A DNA stretch of 64,000 nucleotides from Lojkania enalia (taxonomy: Eukaryota; Ascomycota; Dothideomycetes; Pleosporales), in assembly GCA_010094045.1 (NCBI GenBank), contig ML986767.1:32883-96882 (forward strand). The letters are read 5' to 3'. Both the position numbers and the translations under genes were made by a program. Below the pieces are notes generated by a model that did no database searches, was not told where the DNA came from, and saw nothing but the letters and a program-made list of their open reading frames with translations. Below, one piece after another: positions 1 through 10,288 of the stretch. How positions within the stretch are numbered: position 1 is the stretch's first letter; every line of letters begins with the position of its first letter.

Positions 1-1170
1 TGGGGCATCATAAGAAGTATAAGAGGCCAACTATACGACGAGACGGCATGAAACTGACCTTAATATGCTGAAAGCCGGCCTCTTCAAGCCGCTCTATGGC
101 TGATTGCACAGCATGATATGCTATGCTCAATTATTAACGAGAGATATATATACTCCATACCGGTAACAACTCACGAGAGGGCGAGTTATTCACGAAGGAC
201 AGGAAGTCCTCGGCAGCGTGGAGTGATGGTTTCGCCATTGTCCTGTATGCACACGACAATAAGACGAATGGACGAGGTGCAACGATACAGATCTGAGTTG
301 GCCTTGGATGCAGGACTGAAGGTCGGACGAGTAGGGTCCTGAGCATAGGATAGGTCGCGGGAGAGGCCATGAGGAGCTAGGGTCTGTTGGCCGAGAAGGG
401 TTTGAGGCGCCAGACCAGCCGCCTCTGAAACGGCGCGCGGCACGATTGGCTGGATGCCGCGGTGCACGCGTATTTGATGGCCCCGGAGAATCAAAACAAA
501 GTCGGCGGCGACAACAGCGTGACGTCCGCGCACACATACACACATACACCAACTCTCCTCTCGTTGCAGTCAAAAGCGCTGTGTTCTCTACATCGCATTG
601 TGTCTCTCACTGAGCGGGTTATTGAACTCCCAACGTCCTCCTTGCCCCAACCCTCCTCTCTCTCTCTGCCTCCCAGCGCGCTAGCTTACCTAGATCCTGC
701 GGCTCTCCCCGACTTTCACCTTCACCATCACCATAACAACCTCCCCCACCACCATCGCCCGGCCACCGCCCGCCAACCACGCCCGCCGACGCCGCCCAAG
801 GCAATGCCCACCTCATTTGACTGAAGGACCCGACATATAACTGAACGCCGCGCGCGCCGAGGTCTGGCTGGGGAGAGGTGCGGCGCCAAAGGGGCTGTTT
901 ACGCCGTCAAGAGTTGGAATCCTGCCTTCACTCGACCTTTACCTCTCCGACGACTCCACTCGGCCGCGACTCTCACTTTCACCTTCCCTCGCCGCCAGGG
1001 TGAAAGCACTGACCGCCAGACGTGCCCCGCCCGCTGCCTCTCTTCCCACTCTACGAGCGCATATCTACCCGCTACCCCACTCCGTCCTCCACGACCACAA
1101 CACGTACCTACGCTCACTTGCACTGCTCCTTGAACACTGGGAACCCTCAGTCGCGAGGTGTCTAACCGCA
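1..1170. other. 5' flank and leader of the Cdh1 gene, no gene seen
   Basis: No convincing coding region. Short open frames on both strands overlap each other, start mostly at non-ATG codons and match no family I know. From about 620 to 830 the plus strand is strongly pyrimidine-rich (runs of CTCT and CACC), typical of leaders and core promoters of well-expressed filamentous-fungal genes. The gene downstream begins at the first in-frame ATG, at 1171. Confidence 0.6.
625..830 (+). promoter_or_regulatory. Pyrimidine-rich tract upstream of Cdh1
   Basis: A long CT/CCA-rich stretch on the plus strand, including a (CT)n run near 657-668 and CACCAT/CCACCA repeats near 717-760. In filamentous ascomycetes CT-rich blocks commonly sit just upstream of or within transcription start regions. 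Assignment to the Cdh1 promoter rests only on position and orientation; no TATA box is obvious nearby. Confidence 0.3.
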
Positions 1171-3179
1171 ATGCAGGACGAGATTGAGTTGCCCAGACCC
1201 TCGACCGAGCGGCCTGCGGAGGAGGTGCGGACACCAACCCTTATCTCACCTCCAGAGTCGAAGACACCGCCGACAGCCACCCACAAGCGCAACCAGGCCG
1301 ATTTCGGACTCAGCAAGCATGATCGCAACTCGGAGCCAGTAGATGCGTCCGCATTATCTCGTGCGCTGGAGCGGTTCGAGCAGGCGGGTAGAGTGCGAGA
1401 GCGAACGCCGACTGCAAGCCCAAGCAGAAAGCGCCAACGCATCTATGGCGATAGGTATGACACCCCTCTCGATAAGGAAACATCAACTAATTGCATCTCG
1501 CAGGTTCATACCAAATCGGTCGGGCCAAGATCTGCAGGCAAGCTTCTCACTGCTGCATGAAGACGGCTCCCCTGCGACTCCCTCCAAATCTGTCCGTCGC
1601 TCGGCGCACGAGGTCAATTTCCAGCAAAGTGAGTTTTCCATCTCTTTCTTGTCCCTAGAAACAGTTCACTCTAACTTTCAGTAGCTGACCAAGCGAATTC
1701 CACCTATTCTGCCGTCATTCGCCATGAGCTGTTCGAGTCGACCGTTCCTCAAGCCATTCCTCAGAGTCTCTCTCCCACAGAGAGTGCTACGCTACGCCAT
1801 TCAGGTCGGTCACATACCCCGCCCGCGCGGACGACTTCGACTCTCCCTGCTCCAAACCTGACTCCCTCGACGCCACATAAAAATCTCTTTTCTTATCAGT
1901 CGCCCCGTCACAGTTATTCCGGACAGCCCACTCCATCACGTACTCCGCAAAGTCGCCATGGAATTAATTTGAATGCGCGATCTGAGATCTATAGCCTTTC
2001 GCCAGTCAAATACAGCAGCCAGCGAATGCTTCTGAGCCCCCAGAGGACGCCGCGCGCTGTTTCTAAAGTTCCCTACAAGGTCTTAGATGCGCCAGATCTA
2101 GCCGATGATTTCTACCTGAACCTCGTGGATTGGGGCAGCCAGAATACTCTTGGAGTAGGCCTCGGATCTTGTGTTTACATGTGGAATTCGAACAGCGGCC
2201 GAGTGACCAAGCTTTGCGAATTGAACGATGACACCGTTACTAGCGTCAATTGGATTCAGCGGGTAAGTGACACTGTCCCAAAGATGCACGATCTATTCCT
2301 TCAAGCAGACTGTACTGACGCAAACAGGGCTCTCATATCGCTATAGGGACTAATAGAGGGTATGTGCAGATCTGGGATGCACAGTCTCAGCGCCGCCTGC
2401 GAACCATGTTAGGCCACACGGCCCGTGTTGGTGCCCTTGCGTGGAACGAGCACATCCTTACCTCAGGTTCTCGGGATCGGACTATCTATCATCGTGATGT
2501 GCGCCAACCCGATCAATGGCTCCGTAAGCTAGTTGGACATAAGCAAGAAGTGTGCGGCCTGAAGTGGAATGCCGACGATCAACAGCTCGCTAGTGGTGGC
2601 AACGACAATAAGCTTATGGTTTGGGAGAAGTTGAACGCTGAACCCACCTTCAAGTGGAGTGAGCACCAAGCAGCCGTCAAAGCCATAGCCTGGAGCCCCC
2701 ACCAGCGTGGACTCCTCGCCAGCGGAGGTGGTACTGCCGACCGAACAATCAAGTTCTGGAACACGTTGATCTCCCCTACCGGCCCGTCTCCTTCGTCTTT
2801 AGCTGCGGCTTCCGCTGCGGCTTCGGCGGCTGGCCCCGATAGTGTCCCGAACTCCCCCACGGCTCCAGCCAATCTGTTGAATAGTTTGGATACTGGTAGC
2901 CAAGTCTGTAACTTAGCTTGGTCAAGGAACAGCAACGAGATTGTATCGACCCACGGCTATAGCCAGAATCAGATCATTGTTTGGAAGTATCCGAGCATGC
3001 AACAGGTGGTCTCGCTTACCGGCCACACTTATCGTGTGCTATATCTTGCAATGAGTCCTGATGGCCAAGTCATCGTCACTGGTGCCGGAGACGAAACCCT
3101 TCGCTTCTGGAACGCTTTCAAGAAGAAGGAGCGCAGCAGCGGTCTCAATACCATGGACAACTGGGGTGTAATCCGCTAA
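1171..3179 (+). CDS. cdh1: APC/C activator Cdh1 / Fizzy-related WD40 protein
   Basis: Substrate-recruiting activator of the anaphase-promoting complex (yeast Cdh1, fission yeast Ste9/Srw1), acting in late mitosis and G1. Exons 1171-1454, 1504-1628, 1682-2262, 2328-3179 give 613 aa. Visible signatures are the C-box DRFIPNR near residues 94-100, created exactly by the first splice; a disordered N-terminal third rich in S/T-P sites, expected targets of CDK inhibition; the Fizzy-type lead-in KVLDAPDLADDFYLNLVDW; WD40 blades with GHTARV, SGSRD, WSPHQ and GHTYRV elements; and the C-terminal Ile-Arg tail (GVIR), which docks on the APC/C. A Cdc20 paralogue is less likely because the motif order and the FIPNRSGQDL context are Cdh1-type. 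The blade region carries an Ala/Ser-rich insertion near 2790-2870. Introns are 49, 53 and 65 bp. Confidence 0.96.
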
Positions 3180-4424
3180 GAGCCTACTTGCCCGGATGTA
3201 CGATTGAGTTGGTGTACAATACTTGTACGTCTGACCGGATCCTCCCCTGCCGGTTATATCTGGACCACATGTGCATCACACATTTCAATAATCTACCATT
3301 TAAGATTATTCTTATGTGTCTGCTAAGGTACACTCGGTCTCAGTTAAGCAGCAGCAATCTGATATCTATGTGGAAATTAGCTTACGGTGGTCTATTTCTC
3401 TCTCCACATCTTTCACTTCTTTAGCATGACTGCATGGGATGGTGTTCGCGGCGCTCCAGGGGGATAACCGGGATACCACTTTTCTATTGTTTTCTTTTAA
3501 GCATCTGCATATGAATCTGGGTGTTTGGGTTCTGGTAACGAATACCATGCATACCCCTGCATGTATTCTACTTTCTAGAGCATGTGAGAAGCGGTAAGGC
3601 TTCTTCGACCTCTGGAATATCTGCATCGAGAATTTGCGCAGCAGATCATGCGAATGATTTGCGCTGGCTGGCTTTATAATTGCTTCGGCACTGCGCCATT
3701 ATCTGGGAGATCTGGGTGGTCTTGGCTGGCTACCGGTTATCCGGGCATGAAAATGAGGACATGAGTGTATTATAATGAAGATACCAAAAATTTTCACGAC
3801 TATATGATGGTACTGTATATGCGTTGTGAGGCTTTGCAATATCGTGAATATTGAACCCGCACCAACATCACGAATGCCTTGTTTTGACGTATGATTATTA
3901 TAACTTGGGAACGGCACCATTGATATTCACTCTTACCGTTCAATTTAGACATTCAGAAATGAAGCTGAAAGTGGGTGAGTTTGGCGCTTTTGCTCTAAAA
4001 ACATATTTCCAGGGAAGACTTGCGCAAGTAGATGAAGGCATTCATTTTCTGCTAACAAAGGCTAAACTAACTACATGTTAGTCTTAGTCCTCGCTCCATG
4101 TCCACATTATTCGCGCATCCAGCATATTCCATATTCAGCGCCCTCCGTATTGATCAAATTCATGATGTAGTACGAACTATTTCAACGCGAATGGACACAG
4201 GCTAGCAATTCTCGACCAAAAACAAAAAATCCGGACTCACAGAAAATCCACCACGTAGGGCCACGAATAACCGATTAGTCCTCTATTCCCATGTCCCTGG
4301 ATATCATGCACCCAAAAAAAAAAAAAGATTTTGGAAATAGAAATAGAAAAGGAAAATTATTGAATCGTGGGAATATAAAAAAAACAACCACTTTACACAA
4401 TATACATGACACAGCGGAAAAATA
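3180..4424. other. Intergenic, convergent 3' ends, no gene seen
   Basis: Lies between the stop of Cdh1 (+) and the stop of the PNP-ankyrin gene (-), so it should hold two 3' UTRs and terminators. Open frames are short and random in character. A 13-base A run on the plus strand at 4314-4326 and AT-rich sequence at 4360-4420 lie just beyond the ankyrin gene stop. Confidence 0.6.
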
Positions 4425-7173
4425 TCAAATTCCAATCAGCGCCCACACTGTTGCCTGTTTTTCGCTCGGCTTCGCCTGCTTCCTGAACATCTTGCCGCCC
4501 AGGTTCCCACCCTTGAGGCGCAGCATCCTAGCCAGTTCGATATCGGGCTTGCTGTCCCCGGCGATTAGATACAGCGGCGTACGCCCCTTCTTGTCGACGA
4601 CATTGGGGTCCGCACCAGCGTCTAGCAGGTGTCCGGCCGCCTCGGTGAAGTAGTACGTAGCGCAGATATGCAAGGGCGCGGACTCATCGCGGGAGGCGTC
4701 GGACGCGTTAAGTGGGATCCCTGCGGCGCAGAGCAGCCTTATGGCTTCGTTAAGGGAGTGTAGTTCTTCGGGGGAGGAATTCAGGCGCCTGGTGCCGAGG
4801 GCGAGGTGGAGCAATGTTTTGCCCTTGGGGCCTGTGGCGGTGAGGTCGAGGAGGTGGGGGTTGGTGAGGAGGGTTTGGATGGTGGGCACGTCGCGTTTTT
4901 CGCAAGCTTCGAGGAGTTGGGAGGTTAATTGAGGATCCTCCTGTTATATGTTAGTCTCGATTGGATTTGCGTGAGGGGGGATTGGGAAAACTTGCTCTTA
5001 TGGGAGTTAGAGGGAGCGTCATTTTCTCTTCCGGTACAAACGATTGGGGCATCGGCGTTGAAGCGAGGTTTTCAGTTGGGGACGGCATCATTTGCTCTTC
5101 TAGTATAAATGATTGGGGTGTTGGTGTTGGAGGAAGATCTTCAGTTGGTGGTGTTATCAGCCCGGCAACTTCCTGCACTGCTATGGTTGTGGTTGCCATA
5201 GCCATGTTGTTTTTGATAATAATGTCTTTCTCGATTACGAGTTCTTGCTGAATCTTGGATGGGCTCTTTGGCTGGGTCTCCGGAGCGGTGTGCTCTGCTG
5301 ATGCTCGTCCACTGTGCAACTGGCCCACGTCCAAAGTGACAGCGGCAGTTGTCTCCGGGTTTGTTACATTTGCTGACTGGGGCTCATCATTCTGCGGGAC
5401 CTGAGGAATAGGCGTAGGTTCCTGCTGGGAGTTTCTCATATCCACCATTGCTTTGAAAGCTTGGAATTCTTGGAACTGAGCCCATATTTCTGGTGTCACA
5501 CCAGGATTTTTCTCCGTAGGTTCTTGCTGCGTTTTGTCGCCTGGATAGGGAGGTGATGGGTCAGCACTTCCCAGAGAGGAAGCTTTAGCTAGAGTTGTGA
5601 TTTGGCGCTCAGCTGAAGCTTCTTGATCTATTTCATCTTGTCTAGTGCTCTCGTATAATTCAGGTGAAGGGTTTGGCTGATGTTGGATGGGTTCCTGAGA
5701 GGTGATTGCATCACCTGGTGTTTGTTGAACGAGATCCTCGCTTAGTAGCTGAGGCGTTTTACTAATTGCTTTGGAGGGGTTATTCGAGTTGTGATGAGGC
5801 GATTCCCGAGCCATCGAGTTCTCCGTTGTTGCATGGCCACTGATTTCCAGACTAGGCGGATTTCCTTGATTCGCTTCATCAGGTAAAATTATTCGCGGCA
5901 CGTTTTGCTGGCGTCCATCCTGGGACCGAGAAGATGTGGGTCTAGGGCCATGCGCATCACGGGACAAACTTCGATGATGAGATGCATGTCCAAGGCCGGG
6001 AATTAGGTGCTAGATATCTAAGCAAAATTCTGCACATACAGTTATCCAAAACCACTCACAGGATGAAGAATCTCTCTTGCCCTAGCCCTCCATGACTGCC
6101 CACCGCTTCTCATTAGCAAGAAAGCTTTTGTACAAGCTGCGGCTGTCATTGCCGCATACCTCTGCCATTGCTTGTTCTTATGGCTATCTGCATAATCGCA
6201 TACTGCCTTAATGACCACAACAGAACCAATTTGCTCGTAAACGCCAGCACCTTCCATTTCGAAAGCAATGACCTGCTCCTGTTTGGCAACTCTATCCCGA
6301 TGGTTGCCTGATTTCATCACTGTGTCACCGGATCCAATGGCACCGATGTGAATTATGGGATACTTCTTTCCCTCATCTGATGGAGTCTTCAAAATGCTTC
6401 TCAGTCGTTTGCGCTCAACAAGATGAGAGTTTCCACATTGGAGCTCATCACAATTCAGCGTCCTGGCAGCGTCGCAAACTGAGTCGGGACTGCTTTTCTA
6501 TTAGTAACTATCCACTAGAGCATACTAACCCCCCTACTGACCTGATGTTGCAAACCTGACAAGATTTGTCGTAGTGCTTATGAAGATACTGGGATTGGTA
6601 AAGCCTGTCATCTTGAGGCCCTGGGCGGTGTTTGTTTCCACCAAATTTATCCTTGAGGTTTTTGACACAGAGTGTAAGGAGTCGCTCCTGAGTGTGGCTA
6701 CTTTCCTTCAACTTGGTGAGGAAAGGAAGCGTTTCTCTATCCGGATTGCATTTCCCCCCCGCTAAGTACCCGGTGGGATATTGTTTGCCTTCATCATACT
6801 TCTGCAGATGCGTGCTGATGATTATGTCGCCGAGTAAAATATCCTGGTCTTCAGTTGACTTTGGTAGCCCACCACAGACTCCAACAACGAAAATATGTTT
6901 GATGTTGTCGAAACTAAATCGAAGATCGCCGGCCACGGATGCTGCTTTCGCTTTTCCAATACCGTGCATCCAGGCGAGCACTACTAGCCTCTCGTCAATA
7001 CTCCCTGTTGTGTACGTATTCCTATCTTTAGGATGTTTCTTGATCTGATCGTCATACCAGACTTCATCGAATAATTGTTCTACTGCGCTCGATTCAAAGC
7101 CCAACGCACACAGGATGGCGGTCTCAAACTGGTCGTTCTGGGGCGGAGCGTCGAAGAGAGGATCATCAGCCAT
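4425..7173 (-). CDS. PNP_UDP (nucleoside phosphorylase/nucleosidase) - disordered linker - ankyrin repeat protein
   Basis: Predicted 863 aa from exons 7173-6542, 6489-6060, 6009-4996 and 4940-4425. Residues about 15-335 form a PNP_UDP domain of the MTA/SAH-nucleosidase type: GVCGGLPKS, GDIIIST, the ribose-binding FEMEGAG (Glu288-Met-Glu290) and the catalytic-Asp segment CDYADSH (Asp309) are all present, so the enzyme looks intact. Residues about 355-690 are a Ser/Pro/Gln/Glu-rich linker with a 23-aa tandem repeat. Residues about 695-863 carry ankyrin repeats (GKTLLHLAL, APLHICATYY, GADPNVVDKKGRTPLYL). The first two introns have good TACTAAT/GTGAGT signals; the third is best modelled as a GC-AG intron. 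PNP_UDP domains are frequent N-terminal effectors of fungal NLR-like proteins, but no NACHT/NB-ARC is visible here. Role inferred: purine nucleoside cleavage gated by ankyrin ligands, perhaps in non-self response. Start is the first ATG; the nearest upstream in-frame start would be TTG. Confidence 0.85.
5012..5149 (-). repeat. Two-copy 69-bp tandem repeat inside the PNP-ankyrin linker
   Basis: Positions 5012-5080 and 5081-5149 are diverged direct copies with a 69-bp period, encoding two 23-residue units that share PxPQSF-x-EE-x-M. The period is a whole number of codons, so the reading frame is kept. Such intragenic repeats in disordered linkers often vary in copy number between strains. Confidence 0.6.
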
Positions 7174-8110
7174 ATTGAAGAATGCGGTCCCCTGCAACAG
7201 GAGAACAAAACATTGAATGACTCGGCTGAGAATATACTGAAAGCATCAAAGTAATGGCTTACGACGACAATCTGCGATATAGAGAGTCAGTCGTATGCTG
7301 AGAGTCAGATATTCGAGTTCTCGAAACGTGATACACATCTGACGAACAACCGCTAGGCTGGTATTAGTCTGCCAACCTACAGCAACGATAGCACCCACCA
7401 TCCCGCATTCTTACCATTGCGGGGCCGAGAAGAGTTCGTATCCGCTTAGAACAACCAACGGCCAAAGTCTGTTCTCCCGAACATAGTAAATTATTTGCTT
7501 ATGCGGGTGTAAGACGCCATTAGCTGGGGGCTCCAACAAGGCAAACATTGCTGCCTGACCTAAATTCTCGATAGCCTGTGCAATTTGATTTGTAAGAAAT
7601 CAGGCTAGTTCTAGAAGGCATGCTTTGTTCATAAGTCTGCGCCAATCGCCACTTGTTTATTGGAAAAACAGGCGGCACGGATCCAATTTTGCGTGCAAAA
7701 ACTCTGTAATAGCTACATCACGGGATAGTTCGGGCCAAAAAGCAATTTTTGTCAATAACATTTGGAAGCCACCGAAAATGTTTGCAGTGTGGGTTTCAGC
7801 TGAGTCCGGTTTGAAGGACGCAAGGCTGAGACACTGAGGCAACTATTGCCGACTCTCTTTATTTCCCCATGCTATTTGTGGCCCCAAATCATATGTTTTG
7901 ACTCATGTCACCGCAGCTGAAGTTGGCCTTCAATTGTGGGTTTGTCCGACCATCAGTTTGGGCTTGCATGAGCTTCGTATTAGCTAGCAAATTACGTATA
8001 TCGCATCGTAGTTGTAGTTTTATGATTGGTCTCCATACGTGGCCTAGCTCCAACTACACTGATCGACTCACACGCTCGCTCCGATGGACTTTTCGGGAAA
8101 TGGATGTAAT
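7174..8110. other. Intergenic between the two PNP-type genes
   Basis: Spans the promoter and leader of the PNP-ankyrin gene and the 3' flank of the PNP-NTPase gene, both minus strand. I see no coding region with family resemblance. The spacing of about 0.94 kb fits two independent transcription units. Confidence 0.55.
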
Positions 8111-9630
8111 TTACCAAGGAATAGGGAGCAGTCCAGTAGTTTCTCGGAGCAATTCATACCGCGATTTTCGAGCAAGAACTTTATGCCAATCTCTCTTGTC
8201 CAGCCCAGCCACATTTGCTGCAAGAATCTGACCAACAGTGACCCTGCCATGGTCTAGCTCCTCGCCAAAACCAAAATGGCGCGCGCGACTTACGTACTCG
8301 GGAGGAACTGTGACGCCGCATGATATTCCAAGTGTCGTCTTGTTGTTAGTAGCATTGTGAATTACAATGATTCCGTAGTCAGTTGGCCGCTCGATGTTAG
8401 TCGTTTGGATGAAATTCTCCACCGAGGCGACAAAAACAGTACCAGCCCCATTCTTTAGAAGAATTTCCCGGTATTCTTCCGTGTTGAGACGCTTCAGGGC
8501 GTTGTTGATCCGATTGTACGCTCCAACAACTCCCGCGTCATTGTACGGTTGCTCGCCGACGCCCGATTCTACTGGGACTGTGATAGTGCGAACCGATACA
8601 TTCTGATTTCTGAATGTTCCTTCCAAGAGTTGTATCTTGAATTCATTCTCCGTAGGAATGATGACGACGACTGAGTTACCAGAGACGGAATACTGAAAAA
8701 GTGAAAACGGTTGTGTGGGCAGAGTCTTCGTAATGGGTGGAACTACTCGTTCTGTGCCCGCTATTTCCGCTATGTTGCGAACTAGGGTGCTCCCCATTGC
8801 TAGAACAAGCTCTTTTGAGTAGTTTATGACGTTTGCCGCCGCACTCATGTGGTGTTCCATTTCGCTCGCCCCATACTCCCCTACTACTCCTGTTATATAT
8901 ATAATAGGAAGGGTGAGACTGGAAATATCTAGAGCCGTAATGTCAGACGTTAATAGTAATAAAGATACAGTACGAGAGATAGGGGACGGGTCAGAATATG
9001 AAAAATATCCTAAATTCATAATATAGAATATAGAAACCGGGCAGGTGGATTTTCAATAGGCCTACCTAAAGCAGTTAAATGAGAAGTCAGGTATGCAGAA
9101 CCTGCCTGACTAACTTCCCGTGCTTCTGTTGGCATCTTCGTGTACCGTAACATTGGGTATTTAATATCCCTTTGGTGCATATGCTCTTTAGCTAGTAGCC
9201 ATTTACCGTCATTCCCTATTTCATGCTCAAGCACGTGAATAGTTCGAAGGCCAACATTCTCCGCCGTCGACATGGAGTTTGTTACTAAGGTTTGAATTAT
9301 AATATCGCCTGCACTAGCCATTAATTTGGGCGATATGACATCGAGTCCTCCTAAAAGGTATGCCTGAATGGTTGGGAACTTCATTCTAATGTTCTGCATG
9401 GTGTCCATAAGCTCGCTACAGCACGTCATCTGCAAGTTGCTGGAGACGACTGTAATACTCCCGATGCGGAAAATGTGATACTGATTTGCTTCGTTCCATT
9501 GACCGGGGCCTTCCTCATCCGCCATCCCTCTGTCTAGTCCAAGTAACGTTGGGTGCGTACATATCCACCCGATAGTAGGTTGGATGCCTGTCTCGAGTTG
9601 AGAACAGTTACGGTCAAGATCCGAAGCCAT
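8111..9630 (-). CDS. Degenerate PNP_UDP-like domain fused to a DUF84/YjjX-type inosine/xanthosine triphosphatase-like domain
   Basis: Modelled as 487 aa from exons 9630-9066 and 9009-8111 (56-bp intron). Residues about 15-265 follow the fungal PNP_UDP plan: opening TIGWICTHP, a central FPTIQAYLLGGLDVIS where active members have a GVGGG-type loop, then LPIIYITGVVGEYGAS where the neighbour has VVVIKAVCDYADSH. The EMEG ribose motif is missing (TSDITALD instead), the catalytic Asp aligns with Glu and the HK segment is lost, so this half looks catalytically dead. Residues about 298-487 resemble the NTPase_I-T (DUF84, E. coli YjjX) family: SVVVIIPTENEFKIQLL, the hallmark VESGVGEQP (335-343), GAYNRINNAL and a late ETTGLL segment. 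YjjX-type enzymes hydrolyse non-canonical ITP/XTP. The fusion is unfamiliar to me. It lies in tandem with an apparently active PNP-ankyrin gene. The intron could be slightly different; the domain calls come from motif reading only. Confidence 0.72.
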
Positions 9631-10288
9631 GTAAAAGGTGGTAAAAAACAAATATCAAATATTATGAAGGAGGGATTATGGCTAAGGAGGAAGCTAGGAG
9701 CTTGAAGAAGGCAGCTAGCTGAGATGAAGCCACGCACGCGCATATGCCTAACTTAATATAGTTAGTCTATTGCTCCTTGTGGCATCCCTAAGTACGGAAA
9801 TACTGTAAGACGGTTCTTAGTTAACGGATTACATTGATGATCTCTGGTGTTAAGGTTAGGAAAGATTCATTGCCTTGTTAGTGAGGTTTCATCTTCACTG
9901 ATTTTGAGGTCTCTATGCGAAGCTGTTAAAGTCTCATGCGTCCTCATGAAATGAGTTGGCCGAACGAGATATATTACTTTTGCAGTAGACAAAGTAATTA
10001 TAAAGTGCGTTTGTCTTACGGTTCATTAGAAGTGTCGAATAAGTCGGATATACGAAATTCTTGAGATCTTTTAGGTGCATGAGCTCATGCACTTCATCAA
10101 AACCCTTAAAGTATTACGAAGACTGAATTTATTAACTACGGACAACCTTACCATTAAGCCTACTTGCTACGCATACTTGATAACATCCTACGACAATACT
10201 GCACACTTGAGACTTTCACAGCTCTCGAACATTTAATCCCTCGCGTTGCTACTTTAGGAAATGTAAGATTTCAACAACCTGATTCCAA
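9631..10288. other. Intergenic, no gene seen
   Basis: AT-rich stretch holding the upstream region of the PNP-NTPase fusion gene and the 3' flank of the MFS transporter, both minus strand. Open frames are short and resemble no family. Confidence 0.55.

Noticed and set aside
899..1442. Minus-strand frames of 112 and 125 codons opposite the Cdh1 start
   Set aside because: They are antisense shadows of the Cdh1 leader and first exon, with non-ATG starts and Arg/Ser-biased random composition.
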